A DNA stretch of 64,000 nt from Streptomyces cadmiisoli (GTDB taxonomy: Bacteria; Actinomycetota; Actinomycetes; Streptomycetales; Streptomycetaceae). The translations under genes and the position numbers were made by a program. How positions within the stretch are numbered: the first letter of the stretch is position 1; each line of letters starts with the position of its first letter. The stretch is from contig NZ_CP030073.1 in NCBI RefSeq assembly GCF_003261055.1, forward strand, positions 3,658,001 to 3,722,000, read 5' to 3'. Shown in pieces: positions 1 through 9,044 of this stretch. Below the pieces are notes generated by a model that had not been told where the DNA came from, did not search any database, and saw nothing but the letters and a program-made list of their open reading frames with translations.

Positions 1-201
1 GACGGTGACGAGGACGACACGCTGACGTTCCTGCTCGCCTCGCGCGAGTACGCGAGCGCCGACATCGAGACGTACTCCCCGCAGTCCCCGCTCGGGTCCG
101 GCGTGATCGGCCACAAGGTCGGCGAGGACGCGGAGTACGAGCTGCCGAACGGCAGGAAGGCCTCCGTGCGCATCCTGAAGGCCGACCCCTACAGCGGCTG
201 A
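1..201 (+). CDS. greA: transcription elongation factor GreA, C-terminal part
   Basis: The first 66 codons in frame 1 read as the C-terminal FKBP-like domain of GreA, which binds RNA polymerase and stimulates cleavage of back-tracked transcripts. Visible family features are the TYSPQSPLG turn, the IGHKVGEDAEYELPNG stretch and the VRILK strand before the stop. The coiled-coil N-terminal half lies outside the window, so only the 3' end is present. A strong hairpin follows about 50 nt after the stop. Family assignment rests on remembered sequence; the reading frame and stop are seen directly. Confidence 0.88.
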   Translation, partial: DGDEDDTLTFLLASREYASADIETYSPQSPLGSGVIGHKVGEDAEYELPNGRKASVRILKADPYSG

Positions 202-249
202 GCCGGACCCGCGCCCACCGCTCGGGACCACCCGTACCAGACAGCCGAA

Positions 250-280
250 AGCCCCCGGCGTCCCAGTGACGCCGGGGGCT
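250..280 (+). terminator. hairpin terminator after greA
   Basis: A 13-bp perfect stem (250-262 with 268-280) has a 5-nt loop. It lies between greA and the 3' end of the convergent ABC permease gene, so it probably terminates both. There is no long T tract, as is usual in Streptomyces. Confidence 0.8.
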
Positions 281-316
281 TCGTCATGCTCCGGGCCGCT
301 CGCAAGCGGCCGTGGG

Positions 317-1117
317 TCAGGCCGCTGCCGAGCGGTACTTGCGCACCGCGAGGGTCCGGAAGATCAGGATGATGACGACCGACCAGATCAGTGACGCCCA
401 GACCGGGTGCTGCATGGGCCAGGCGTCGGACGTCTGGAAGCCCGGCGGAAGGTTGCCGAACAGCTCACGGCACGCCTGCACGGTGGCGCTGAACGGGTTC
501 CACTCCGCGATGTGGCGCAGGAAGGACGGCATCTGGTTCGCGTCCACGAACGCGTTCGAGATGAACGTCAGCGGGAACAGCCAGATCAGACCGCCCGAGG
601 TCGCCGCCTCAGGAGTGCGCACGACCAGGCCGATGAGCGCCCCGATCCACGAGAACGCGTATCCGAGGAGCAGGAGCAGGCCGAATCCGGCGAGCACCTT
701 GCCGAAGTTCTCGTGCGTTCGCCAGCCGACCAGCACGGCGACCACGGCGAGGACGACCAGCGTCAGGGCCGTCTGCACCGAGTCGGCGAGGGTCCGCCCC
801 GTCAGCACCGCGCCGCGCGCCATGGGCAGCGAGCGGAAGCGGTCGATGAGGCCCTTGTGCATGTCGTCGGCGATGCCCGCGCCCGCGCCCGCCGTGGCGA
901 ACGTGACGGTCTGGGCGAAGATGCCCGCCATCAGGAACTCGCGGTAGGCCTGGGTGGAGGTGGACGAGCCGACCTGGATCGAGCCGCCGAACACATAGGT
1001 GAACAGCACCACGAACATGATCGGCTGGACCAGCCCGAAGATGATCATCTCCGGAATCCGGCTCATGCGGATCAGGTTCCGGCGGGTGATGACCAGGGAA
1101 TCGGTCACGGCACTCAC
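317..1117 (-). CDS. ABC-2 type transporter permease (DrrB-like)
   Basis: A 266-aa integral membrane protein with six hydrophobic segments (about residues 25-45, 60-80, 105-130, 145-168, 175-192 and 235-255). This is the usual size and layout of DrrB/NodJ-type ABC-2 permeases. It forms the channel of a drug or lipid exporter powered by the ATPase encoded just upstream. Its ATG overlaps the ATPase stop by 4 bp (ATGA), so the two are translationally coupled. The substrate cannot be told from sequence. Confidence 0.85.
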   Translation of the reverse strand: MSAVTDSLVITRRNLIRMSRIPEMIIFGLVQPIMFVVLFTYVFGGSIQVGSSTSTQAYREFLMAGIFAQTVTFATAGAGAGIADDMHKGLIDRFRSLPMARGAVLTGRTLADSVQTALTLVVLAVVAVLVGWRTHENFGKVLAGFGLLLLLGYAFSWIGALIGLVVRTPEAATSGGLIWLFPLTFISNAFVDANQMPSFLRHIAEWNPFSATVQACRELFGNLPPGFQTSDAWPMQHPVWASLIWSVVIILIFRTLAVRKYRSAAA

Positions 1118-2142
1118 TTGGCGTTCTCCTTCTTGCGCTTGCGGCCCTTGGCGTCGGCGGCCGTGCCGCCCTCTTCCGGCTCGCCGTCCTCGCCGTCCTT
1201 GGTCTCCGCCAGATGGCCGGTGAGGGACAGGAACACATCGTCGAGGGTCGGCCGGCGCAGACCGATGTCGTCGATCTCGATGCCGCGGGTGTCCAGCTCG
1301 CGGATCACCTCGGCGAGCAGCTTGGCGCCGCCGGTGACGGGCACCGTGAGCTTGCGGGTGTGCTCCTCGACGGTGGTGTCGCCCTTGCCGAAGCCGCGGA
1401 GCACCTCGGCGGCCGTCGCCATGTGCTCACGCTCGTGCACCACGACCTCGACGCGCTCGCCGCCCGTGCGGGCCTTGAGCTGGTCGGAGGTGCCGCGGGC
1501 GATGACCCGGCCCTGGTCGACCACCGCGATGTCGTGCGCGAGGTGGTCGGCCTCCTCCAGATACTGCGTGGTCAGCAGCAGGGTCGTACCGCCGGAGACC
1601 AGCTGCTTGATGACCTCCCACAGCTGCTGGCGGTTGCGCGGGTCGAGGCCGGTGGTCGGCTCGTCCATGAACATCACGGGCGGCGACACCACCAGGGCGG
1701 CCGCCAGGTCGAGCCGCCGGCGCATACCGCCGGAGTAGGTCTTGGCGGGCCGGTCGGCGGCGTCCGCGAGATTGAACTGGTCCAGCAGCTCACCGGCCCG
1801 GACCTTCGCGGCCTTCGCGCTCATCTGGTAGAGCTGGCCGACCATCTGGAGGTTCTCCCGGCCGGTCAGGTATTCGTCGACGGCGGCGAACTGGCCGGAC
1901 AGGCCGATGGAACGCCGGACCCGGTCGGGGTGGGCGAGCACGTCGATGCCCGCGACCACGGCCCGGCCGCTGTCGGGGCGCAACAAGGTGGTCAGGCAGC
2001 GGACGGTCGTCGTCTTGCCCGCGCCGTTGGGCCCGAGCAGGCCGAGGACCGTGCCCTCGGGGACATCGAGGTCGACGCCGTCCAGAGCCCTTACGTCGCC
2101 GAAGGTCTTGACCAGGCCTTCGGCATAGATGGCGCCTGGCAT
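1114..2142 (-). CDS. ABC transporter ATP-binding protein (DrrA-like)
   Basis: A 342-aa ATPase of the daunorubicin-resistance (DrrA) type. Walker A is GPNGAGKTT near residue 42, the signature is YSGGMRRRLDLA near 137 and Walker B is MFMDEPTTGLD. The switch region reads TTQYLEEAD, with Gln in place of the usual His, which is typical of DrrA proteins. A C-terminal regulatory domain follows from about residue 225. The ATG at 2142 is chosen because GGAG lies 9-12 nt upstream and the protein then starts at the family N-terminus; the open frame runs 45 codons further up without similarity. It is the first gene of a two-gene exporter operon, probably controlled at the palindrome at 2292-2307. Confidence 0.88.
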   Translation of the reverse strand: MPGAIYAEGLVKTFGDVRALDGVDLDVPEGTVLGLLGPNGAGKTTTVRCLTTLLRPDSGRAVVAGIDVLAHPDRVRRSIGLSGQFAAVDEYLTGRENLQMVGQLYQMSAKAAKVRAGELLDQFNLADAADRPAKTYSGGMRRRLDLAAALVVSPPVMFMDEPTTGLDPRNRQQLWEVIKQLVSGGTTLLLTTQYLEEADHLAHDIAVVDQGRVIARGTSDQLKARTGGERVEVVVHEREHMATAAEVLRGFGKGDTTVEEHTRKLTVPVTGGAKLLAEVIRELDTRGIEIDDIGLRRPTLDDVFLSLTGHLAETKDGEDGEPEEGGTAADAKGRKRKKENAK

Positions 2143-2223
2143 ATGAGTCTCCACGTCATGGTGATGCTTCGAAAAGCGCTTGCGGGTTCGGTGCGGTAGC
2201 AGGTTCTGTACCGGTGGACCGAA

Positions 2224-2248
2224 GGGATGGGGATGGGGATGGGGATGG
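2224..2248. repeat. 6-bp tandem repeat in ABC operon leader
   Basis: Four copies of a GGGATG-type hexamer lie between the operator and the ATPase start. This is probably a simple-sequence repeat in the 5' leader of the exporter operon; no function is visible. Confidence 0.6.
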
Positions 2249-2291
2249 CAGGTTCTGCGCACAGGCAGGAGTTGCAACGCGCGACACCATA

Positions 2292-2307
2292 ACGCGATGT
2301 ATCGCGT
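2292..2307. promoter_or_regulatory. palindromic operator upstream of ABC exporter
   Basis: A perfect dyad, ACGCGAT-GT-ATCGCGT, sits 150 bp upstream of the drrA-like start codon. Dyads of this kind are typical operators of PadR or TetR repressors controlling drug exporters. No such repressor is encoded next to it. The MarR gene at 3770 is the nearest candidate but is separated by ilvA. Confidence 0.55.
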
Positions 2308-2396
2308 CTCACAATCGAGTTTTCCCCCTTGAACGACGAAGCGTCCGTGATCTTGGCCTGACCTCGGCCTTCATCGGTCCCACGGCGCCCGGCGCC

Positions 2397-3626
2397 TCAG
2401 TCGATGACGGTGTACCCGGCCTTCCGCAGGGCGTCGCCGACCTCGGCGCAGTGGGCCGGGCCCATCGTCTCCAGGTGCAGCTCTACCTCCGCCTCCGTGA
2501 GCCCGAGCCGTGGGTCGGTCCGTACATGGCTCACATCGAGCACGTTAGCGTCAGCCACTGACAACACCCCGAGGAGCGTCGCGAGCGCACCCGGCCGGTC
2601 CGTCAGCCGCAGCCGTACGGCCAGGTAGCGGCCCTGCGCCGCCATACCGTGCCGCAGCACCCGCTGCATCAGCACCGGGTCGACGTTGCCGCCGGACAGC
2701 ACCGCCACGACCGGCCCCTCGAACGCCCCCGGGTCGCCGAGCAGCGCCGCCACCGGGCTCGCCCCGGCCGGCTCGACGACCAGTTTGGCCCGCTCCAGGC
2801 ACAGCAGCAGCGCCGCGGACAGCTGGTCCTCGGTGACCGTACGGACCTCGTCCACCAGATCCTCGATGATCGCGAACGGCACGTCACCGGGCCGCCCGAC
2901 CCTGATGCCGTCGGCCATCGTCGCCGGGTTCTCCACCGACACCGGCCGCCCCGCCGCCAGCGAGGGCGGGTACGCCGCCGAACCCGCCGCCTGGACGCCG
3001 ACGATCCGCACCTCGGGCCGCAGCGCCTTCACCGCGACGGCGATACCGGCCGCCAGCCCGCCGCCGCCGACCCCCACGACGACGGTGCGCACCTCCGGGC
3101 ACTGCTCCAGGATCTCCAGGCCGACCGTGCCCTGGCCCGCGATGACGTCCGGGTGGTCGAAGGGATGGATGAACACCGCGCCCGTCTCGGCGGCGTACTC
3201 CTGCGCGGCGGCCAGGGTCTCGTCGACCACCTGTCCGTGCAGACGTACGTCGGCGCCGTACTCGCGGGTCGCGCTTATCTTCGGCAGCGGGGCGCCGTTC
3301 GGCATGAACACCGTGGCGCGCACACCGAGCAGAGCGGAGGCGAGGGCGACGCCCTGCGCGTGATTGCCCGCGCTCGCCGCGACCACGCCGGCCGCGCGCT
3401 GCTCGGGCAGCAGGCCGGCGATCCGGACGTAGGCCCCGCGCAGCTTGAAGGAGCCGGTCCGCTGGAGGTTCTCGCACTTGAGATGGACCGGTGCGCCGAC
3501 CAGCCGGCTCAGATACCTGCTGCTCTCCATCGCGGTGACACGTGCAACGCCCGAGAGCATCTTCTGCGCGCCGCGTACGTCGTCGAGGGTGACCGGGGGC
3601 GGGGGGACGGCCTCGCGGTAGTTCAT
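2397..3626 (-). CDS. ilvA: threonine ammonia-lyase (threonine/serine dehydratase)
   Basis: A 409-aa PLP enzyme that deaminates threonine to 2-oxobutyrate in isoleucine biosynthesis or threonine catabolism. The Schiff-base lysine is in GSFKLRGA near residue 60. A phosphate-binding loop GVGGGGLAAG lies near 190. A C-terminal ACT-like domain (about 333-395, RLTDRPGALATLLGVL) suggests allosteric control. The length fits the single-ACT class rather than the longer E. coli biosynthetic IlvA. The ATG at 3626 starts the family N-terminus; the open frame extends 52 codons further without similarity. The gene diverges from the MarR gene. Confidence 0.9.
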   Translation of the reverse strand: MNYREAVPPPPVTLDDVRGAQKMLSGVARVTAMESSRYLSRLVGAPVHLKCENLQRTGSFKLRGAYVRIAGLLPEQRAAGVVAASAGNHAQGVALASALLGVRATVFMPNGAPLPKISATREYGADVRLHGQVVDETLAAAQEYAAETGAVFIHPFDHPDVIAGQGTVGLEILEQCPEVRTVVVGVGGGGLAAGIAVAVKALRPEVRIVGVQAAGSAAYPPSLAAGRPVSVENPATMADGIRVGRPGDVPFAIIEDLVDEVRTVTEDQLSAALLLCLERAKLVVEPAGASPVAALLGDPGAFEGPVVAVLSGGNVDPVLMQRVLRHGMAAQGRYLAVRLRLTDRPGALATLLGVLSVADANVLDVSHVRTDPRLGLTEAEVELHLETMGPAHCAEVGDALRKAGYTVID

Positions 3627-3769
3627 GACTCGAGTCTCGCAGTTCACAGGCGGCGAAACCCGCTGTGACCAACCTCCGAGACCGGATTGCGCAGCGCCGG
3701 TACGGCCTGCCCCCCATCCGCGTACCCTGTCCCCCAACCCAGCACCCAGCATGAAGTGAGCCCCCGGCC

Positions 3770-4294
3770 ATGCCCACAACACCTGAAATGTCGATGGACA
3801 TGACGACCGTCGGTGACACCGGTCTTCTCGACGCGCTCCAGCACGAGGTGGCGCTGTTCGCCCGACGTGCCGAACAGACCCGGCTCGGCGGTGTCGGACA
3901 GGTGCGCAACTCCATGGACCGCGCCGCGTACCTGCTGCTCAACCGGCTCGACAAGGAGGGGCCCATGGGCGTCAAGGCACTCGCCGCGAGCATGGGCATC
4001 GACTCGTCGACGGTCACCCGGCAGGTGGCTCCGCTCGTCGACACGGGCCTGGTCAAGCGGACCTCGCACCCCGAGGACGGGCGTGCGGTGGTGCTCCAGC
4101 TCTCCCCGCGCGGCCTGTCGCGGCTGGAGGAGGTCCGCTCGTCCCGGCGTCAGTTGATGGCCGAGCTGACCCAGGACTGGACGCCGGACGAGCGCGAGGC
4201 GTTCTGCGCCCTGCTCACCCGTTTCAACGTGGCGCTCTCCACCCGTGCGGCCCCGCAGGCGGTGCAGGGCGTGGAGCCGACCTCCGCCTCCTGA
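3770..4294 (+). CDS. MarR-family transcriptional regulator
   Basis: A 174-aa winged-helix regulator. The recognition region is about residues 65-110 (GVKALAASMGIDSSTVTRQV, then a wing with HPEDGRAVV), flanked by the dimerisation helices usual in MarR. It diverges from ilvA with a 143-bp shared promoter region, so it may control itself and ilvA. That is inference from position only. A hairpin terminator follows. Confidence 0.88.
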   Translation: MPTTPEMSMDMTTVGDTGLLDALQHEVALFARRAEQTRLGGVGQVRNSMDRAAYLLLNRLDKEGPMGVKALAASMGIDSSTVTRQVAPLVDTGLVKRTSHPEDGRAVVLQLSPRGLSRLEEVRSSRRQLMAELTQDWTPDEREAFCALLTRFNVALSTRAAPQAVQGVEPTSAS

Positions 4295-4309
4295 CCCGCC
4301 CGCGGTACG

Positions 4310-4337
4310 GCGCCCGCCTCGCGTGACGGGCGGGCGC
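4310..4337 (+). terminator. hairpin after marR
   Basis: A 9-bp GC stem (4310-4318 with 4329-4337) lies just after the MarR stop. A second dyad, GCGTGCAC-8 nt-GTGCACGC, follows at 4341-4364 in the roughly 300-bp gap before the next gene. I see no other gene in this gap. Confidence 0.55.
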
Positions 4338-4598
4338 GCCGCGTGCACACGCGCGCGTGCACGCGGAGACCATGTCCTGCCCGGACCGCCCGGACCTGTC
4401 GCGTCCCGGGACCGCCGTGGCGAGCGCGGTCCGCACGGCGCCTCCCCCACGTGCCCCGCTGTGCGCGGCTCTTGACCGACGGCCCACCTCTGGCCTCATA
4501 TGAGACCGGGTCCCGCGGTCGTACGCGGGTTCGCCTCCGGCGGGCCGGGTGAGCCGCCGGGACCGGTGTCGTCAGGTCGGCCTCAGGCGGGAGGCGCG

Positions 4599-5144
4599 GT
4601 GCGAGAACGGCAAGCGTCCCAAGGTGCCCGCCGGGACCGGGAGTTCGAGGCGTTCGTCGCCGGCGCGGCCGGGCGGCTGCTGCACACCGCCACGCTGCTC
4701 ACGGCCGAGGCCCCGAACGCCAACCCGCGCGCGCGGCGCCTGCTGACCCTGGCCCTCGCCCACACCTACGCCTGCTGGGACCGGCTGCGCGGCGAGGACC
4801 CGTACGTCCGCACCCGCCACTACCTCGCGCTCCGCTTCGCGCACGGCGCCTGGCACCACTACGCGCACCGGGCCCGGCTGCGCTACGCCGCTTTCGGCAG
4901 GGCCCGCCCACCGGTCGTCGGCACCTTGGCCGACCTGACACCGCAGGAGCGCCTGGTCCTCGTCCTCAGGTTGTACGAAGGGGTCGCCGAGGAGCAGACG
5001 GCCGCCCTGCTCGGACTGCCCGTGGAACGCGTCCGCATGCTGTGCGACCGGGCGACCGCGACCCTCCTGCACCCTCCCCGCGGCCCGGCCCCGGCGATGA
5101 CGGGCGCGAACGCGGCGGCGGGCGCGAAGGCGGCCGCGTCATGA
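4599..5144 (+). CDS. sigma-70 region 4-like HTH protein
   Basis: About 181 aa. The C-terminal third (LTPQERLVLVLRLYEGVAEEQTAALLGL, cited here in two parts: LTPQERLVLVLRLYEG and VAEEQTAALLGLPVERVR) matches sigma factor region 4, which binds the -35 element. The N-terminal half resembles a degenerate region 2 (LLTLALAHTYACW) and lacks a clear core-binding motif. It could therefore be an unusual ECF sigma factor or a sigma-like DNA-binding regulator. The GTG start has GGGAGG four bases upstream; an in-frame ATG 99 nt earlier lacks a convincing site. A small membrane-protein gene follows 13 nt after the stop, and such partners often modulate ECF sigma factors. Confidence 0.65.
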   Translation: MRERQASQGARRDREFEAFVAGAAGRLLHTATLLTAEAPNANPRARRLLTLALAHTYACWDRLRGEDPYVRTRHYLALRFAHGAWHHYAHRARLRYAAFGRARPPVVGTLADLTPQERLVLVLRLYEGVAEEQTAALLGLPVERVRMLCDRATATLLHPPRGPAPAMTGANAAAGAKAAAS

Positions 5145-5157
5145 CCGGGGGTGGACG

Positions 5158-5406
5158 ATGAGCCGGCTGGACCGGGAGGCCGCGGCGCGGCACATCATGG
5201 AACAGGGCACGCCCCGGGTGCCACCCGACCTGTGCGCCGACGCCGTACGCCGCGGCAACCGCCTGCTGCGGCGCCGGGTCCTCGTACTGCGTCTGGCGTG
5301 GCTGCTGCTGTTCGCCGCGACCGTGGCGTTCACGGTCTGGGCACTGACGGTCCGGCCCTGGGTGGAGCCGCCGTCGCAGACGACCCCACCGCTGACGGGC
5401 TGGTGA
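5158..5406 (+). CDS. small single-pass membrane protein
   Basis: An 82-aa protein with a basic cytosolic half (RRGNRLLRRR) and one transmembrane helix at about residues 42-62 (LAWLLLFAATVAFTVWAL), then a short proline-rich tail. It is preceded by GGGGTGG. It follows the sigma-like gene by 13 nt and is presumably co-transcribed with it. A role as its membrane tether or anti-sigma-like partner is only a guess; no zinc-binding HxxxCxxC motif is present. Confidence 0.6.
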   Translation: MSRLDREAAARHIMEQGTPRVPPDLCADAVRRGNRLLRRRVLVLRLAWLLLFAATVAFTVWALTVRPWVEPPSQTTPPLTGW

Positions 5407-5413
5407 ACCGCTT

Positions 5414-6568
5414 CTAGCCCAGCGCCTGCTTGAGGTCTTCCAGCAGGTCGTCGACGTTCTCGATGCCGACGGACAGGCGGACGAGGTCGGCGGGGACCTC
5501 CAGGGCCGAACCGGCCACCGAGGCGTGCGTCATACGTCCCGGGTGCTCGATCAGCGACTCCACGCCACCGAGGGACTCACCGAGGGTGAACACCTTGGCC
5601 CGGTTGCAGACCTCGACGGCCGCCCGCTCGCCGCCCTCGACCCGGAAGGAGACCATGCCGCCGAAGGACCGCATCTGCTTGGCGGCGATCTCGTGACCGG
5701 GGTGGTCGGGCAGACCCGGGTAGAGCACCTTCGTCACGCGCGCGTGCCGGGTGAGCATTTCGGCGACCCTGACGGCGTTCTCGCTGTGCCGGTCCATCCG
5801 CACGGGGAGCGTCTTCGCGCCGCGCAGCACCAGCCAGGAGTCGAAGGGACCGGCGACCGCGCCCATCGCGTTCTGGTGGAAGGCCAGCTCCTCGCCCAGG
5901 GTCTCGTCGGACACCACCAGCGCACCGCCGACGACGTCCGAGTGACCCCCCATGTACTTGGTCAGGGAGTGCACCACGACGTCCGCGCCGAGCGACAGCG
6001 GCTGCTGGAGGTAGGGCGTGGCGAAGGTGTTGTCGACGACGAGCCGGGCACCGGCGTCCCGGGCGATCTGGGCGACGGCGGCGATGTCGGTGATGCCGAG
6101 CAGCGGGTTGGAGGGGGTCTCCACCCAGACGACCTTCGTCCGCGGCGTCATGGCGGCCCGGACGGCCGACGGGTCGCTCGTGTCGGCGACCGACCATTCC
6201 ACGCCCCAGCGGGCGACGACCTTCGCGAACAGCCGGAACGTGCCGCCGTACGCGTCGTCGGGGATGACCACGTGGTCACCGGGGCCGAGCAGCGTGCGCA
6301 GCAGGCAGTCCTCCGCCGCCAGTCCGGACGCGAACGCGAGTCCCCGGCGGCCCCCCTCCAGGGCGGCGAGGTTCTCCTCCAGCGCCGTCCTGGTCGGATT
6401 GGCGCTGCGGCTGTACTCGTAGCCGCCGCGCAGACCGCCCACCCCGTCCTGCTTGTAGGTGGACACCTGGTAGATCGGCGGTACGACCGCACCGGTGAGG
6501 GGGTCGGCCGTGTTGCCCGCGTGGATGGCGAGCGTCTCGAAGTGCTGACTGATGTGCCTGTCGCTCAT
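5414..6568 (-). CDS. metB: cystathionine gamma-synthase
   Basis: A 384-aa PLP enzyme of the Cys/Met metabolism family. It joins an activated homoserine ester and cysteine to form cystathionine in methionine biosynthesis, or works in reverse trans-sulfuration. The PLP lysine is K204 in SLTKYMGGHSD. Other family blocks are EYSRSANPTR near residue 51 and PSNPLLGITD near 152. The length is typical. The ATG at 6568 begins the conserved N-terminus (MSDRHISQHFETLAIHAGN); the open frame continues far upstream in non-coding or opposite-strand sequence. Some homologues act as cystathionine gamma-lyase, which motifs alone cannot exclude. Confidence 0.88.
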   Translation of the reverse strand: MSDRHISQHFETLAIHAGNTADPLTGAVVPPIYQVSTYKQDGVGGLRGGYEYSRSANPTRTALEENLAALEGGRRGLAFASGLAAEDCLLRTLLGPGDHVVIPDDAYGGTFRLFAKVVARWGVEWSVADTSDPSAVRAAMTPRTKVVWVETPSNPLLGITDIAAVAQIARDAGARLVVDNTFATPYLQQPLSLGADVVVHSLTKYMGGHSDVVGGALVVSDETLGEELAFHQNAMGAVAGPFDSWLVLRGAKTLPVRMDRHSENAVRVAEMLTRHARVTKVLYPGLPDHPGHEIAAKQMRSFGGMVSFRVEGGERAAVEVCNRAKVFTLGESLGGVESLIEHPGRMTHASVAGSALEVPADLVRLSVGIENVDDLLEDLKQALG

Positions 6569-6718
6569 GGGACCCGAGCCTAGTGCGCCGACGAGCCGAT
6601 GCGGCCGCGCGGCGGCGGGGCAGCGCGGGGAACGGTCCTCCGCCCGGCGGACCCGGGTTTTCCACAGGTCCGCGGTACGGGTTGGCCAATTGTCGTCGGC
6701 GTCTGGTTCGCTTGAGGC

Positions 6719-7837
6719 ATGGAGATTCTGTGGGTCCTGCTGGCCCTGCTCATGATCGGCTTCGTGCTGGGCCCGATGGTGATGCGCAGGCGCAGGGGTA
6801 TCGAGCTGGTCGGGCCAGGACATCCGGACGCCGCGGATCCCGCGAACTACGGATTCGTGCGTCAGGAGGAGCTGGACGTCCGCATGCCCGGTCCCGACCA
6901 GGACCTGGTCGACGTCCTGGACCTGGTCCAGCGCACTCAGGACCACCGGGCCGCCGCCCAGCTCCTCGCGGGCACGGAGGCGCCGGGCGAGGTGCGCTGG
7001 CAGCGCGTGCAGGCTTTCGCCGGCGCCGCGTCGCTGGAGCTCCAGCAGCGGCCGGGCGGTGTGAGCGACACGCCGGGCGGGCAGTGGCTGCGGGTGTGGC
7101 GGGCCGAGGCGCCCAAGGACGCGGGCGGCGCCGCGGTGCACGCCGAGTTCCTGGTGCAGCAGGCGTGGCGGACGGCGACGCCCGGCACGGACGAGTTCCG
7201 GATCATCATGGAGGAGGCGAAGGCGGCGTGCGGCGAGGCCGCGCTGCTCGCCCCCGGCGACCCGGTCCCGTACATCATCGAGCTCTCCGTGGCCCGGGGC
7301 CTGGCCTATCCGCGCGCGGAGTTCGAGCAGCTCTGGCTGAAGATCCTGGACCGCGCCCCGAACCACATGGGCGCTCACCTGGCCGCCCTGCACTACTGGT
7401 GCGAGAAGTGGCACGGTTCCAGGGAGCTGGCGTACCAGTTCGCGGAGGCCGCGGCGGCGCGTGCCCCGCAGGGCTCGCTGCTGGCGGCGATGCCTCTCTT
7501 CGCGGTCTTCGAGCACCTTCCGGAGGTCAACCTCGTCGCGGGCTTCTACCAGAGCGAGGTCGTGACCAAGGCGATGCACGGCGCACTCCACGCGGTGCAC
7601 TCGGCCCGTGCCGACGACCCGATGCTGGCGCACGTCCGCCATCTGCTGGTCTTCTTCCTGGTCCGCGCCGAGCGCTGGGCGGAGGCCATGAGCCAGCTGA
7701 TACACATCGACGGCCACGTCGGCGCCCTGCCCTGGACGCTGTCGCGCGACCCCGCCGCGGAGTTCGCGGTCTACCGGGCGCTGGCCGTGGCGGGCTACGA
7801 GGCGAACGGCGGCAGCCCGGCGACCCTGCTGCACTGA
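6719..7837 (+). CDS. membrane-anchored conserved protein of unknown function
   Basis: A 372-aa protein with one N-terminal transmembrane helix (residues 1-20) followed by RRRR, so the bulk is cytosolic. The rest is alpha-helical, with TPR-like character around residues 150-340 (alternating Trp/Tyr/Ala helices such as [19 protein letters not shown]). It diverges from metB. I recognise it as a protein commonly found near metB and msrA in Streptomyces but know no function. Confidence 0.7.
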   Translation: MEILWVLLALLMIGFVLGPMVMRRRRGIELVGPGHPDAADPANYGFVRQEELDVRMPGPDQDLVDVLDLVQRTQDHRAAAQLLAGTEAPGEVRWQRVQAFAGAASLELQQRPGGVSDTPGGQWLRVWRAEAPKDAGGAAVHAEFLVQQAWRTATPGTDEFRIIMEEAKAACGEAALLAPGDPVPYIIELSVARGLAYPRAEFEQLWLKILDRAPNHMGAHLAALHYWCEKWHGSRELAYQFAEAAAARAPQGSLLAAMPLFAVFEHLPEVNLVAGFYQSEVVTKAMHGALHAVHSARADDPMLAHVRHLLVFFLVRAERWAEAMSQLIHIDGHVGALPWTLSRDPAAEFAVYRALAVAGYEANGGSPATLLH

Positions 7838-7994
7838 CGGCCACGGCCACGACGCCCGCACGGCGGTGTTCGCCGCGACCGCCCCGAGCCGCCACCCGGT
7901 GGCCGGGGCGGCGCCGTACCCCGCACCCGACCGGAATGGAGGGGGTCGCGAGAACGTTGAGCAGCATGCCTCCCCTAAACGAAGGGCCCCCACC

Positions 7995-8654
7995 ATGCTG
8001 TTCGGCCGTACGCCCGTCCTGCCCACCCCCGAGCAGGCACTGAAGGGCCGCCCGGCGCCGATCTTCACGGTCCCGGACCTCCACACCGTCCTCGGCACCC
8101 CGCTGCTCGGCCCGTACCCGGAGGGCCTGGAGATCGCGGACTTCGGCATGGGCTGCTTCTGGGGCGCCGAGCGCACGTTCTGGCGACTCCCGGCGGGGGT
8201 GTGGACGACCCTCGTCGGCTACCAGGGCGGCCACACCGAGCACCCCACCTACGAAGAGGTCTGCTCGGGCCTGACGGGCCACACGGAAGCGGTCCGGGTG
8301 GTCTACGACCCGGCGCTGATCTCCTACGAGAAGCTCCTCCAGACCTTCTGGGAGGCCCACGACCCGACGCAGGGCTTCCGCCAGGGCAACGACATCGGCA
8401 CCCAGTACCGCTCGGCGGTCTACACCCACACCCCGGCCCAGGCAGCCGCCGCGCAGGCGTCCCGCGAGAGGTACCAGAAGGTCCTGACGTACTCGGGCCA
8501 CAGCAGGATCACCACGGAAATCCTCCCGGCCGAGGACCGCGTCTTCTACGTCGCGGAGTCGTACCACCAGCAGTACCTGGACAAGAACCCGGGAGGCTAC
8601 TGCGGGATCGGTGGGACGGGAGTCAAGCTGTGTACCCCGTTCGAGACGAACTAG
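7995..8654 (+). CDS. msrA: peptide-methionine (S)-S-oxide reductase MsrA
   Basis: A 219-aa MsrA that repairs oxidised methionine. The catalytic cysteine is in [13 protein letters not shown] near residue 54. The family block [13 protein letters not shown] follows, then [14 protein letters not shown] and a C-terminal [13 protein letters not shown] with resolving cysteines. The N-terminal extension of about 40 residues is normal for actinobacterial forms. The ATG at 7995 is preceded by a weak GAAGGG site; an in-frame GTG 43 codons upstream would add a low-complexity leader. A second, shorter MsrA is encoded at 40191-40703. Confidence 0.9.
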   Translation: MLFGRTPVLPTPEQALKGRPAPIFTVPDLHTVLGTPLLGPYPEGLEIADFGMGCFWGAERTFWRLPAGVWTTLVGYQGGHTEHPTYEEVCSGLTGHTEAVRVVYDPALISYEKLLQTFWEAHDPTQGFRQGNDIGTQYRSAVYTHTPAQAAAAQASRERYQKVLTYSGHSRITTEILPAEDRVFYVAESYHQQYLDKNPGGYCGIGGTGVKLCTPFETN

Positions 8655-9044
8655 GGCTCCTGCCCGACCGGTGTCGCCCCCACCCCGGATCCCAAGGACA
8701 GGTAGTCACCCAGGGCGCCCCTCCCCGCAGCGACCTATTCGGCAGGGAGTAGGAAACGGGGGCGTTTATGGCGCGAGCCTCGACGATCACGGCCCCAACG
8801 TTGCGCTTTAGCGTGAAGGTCCACAGACTGCCTCACGCGCCGGAAGCCCACGGGGCCGTGATCACCCGCGCCAAAGCAGCTGCCAGCCAAAGTCGCTGCG
8901 CCAGCCTCTCGGAAGCGTTTATCAAGCGAGGCATCGCCGTCAAATAATGACTCCCGTTTCTTCCGACTGACGTCCTGAGCACGGCCGTTGATGCCCTAAG
9001 ATGGCGCCCCTTGTTGAGCACAACATGACCAAGAAGGAGGGGCA
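8655..9044. other. gap between core msrA and accessory region
   Basis: About 390 bp without a convincing gene. One plus-strand frame (8768-8947, 59 codons, GGGGG six bases before ATG) could encode a small basic peptide. It has no recognisable family and is shadowed by an equally long minus-strand frame. This gap is where the conserved core order gives way to accessory DNA, so an insertion boundary is plausible, but I could not find a direct repeat. Confidence 0.35.

Noticed and set aside
5414..8176. A 920-codon minus-strand open frame extending metB upstream
   Set aside because: Only the last 384 codons match cystathionine gamma-synthase; the rest overlaps two clear plus-strand genes and is low-complexity.
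8768..8947. 59-codon frame in the gap after msrA
   Set aside because: A fair ribosome-binding site but no family, and the opposite strand has an equally long frame.
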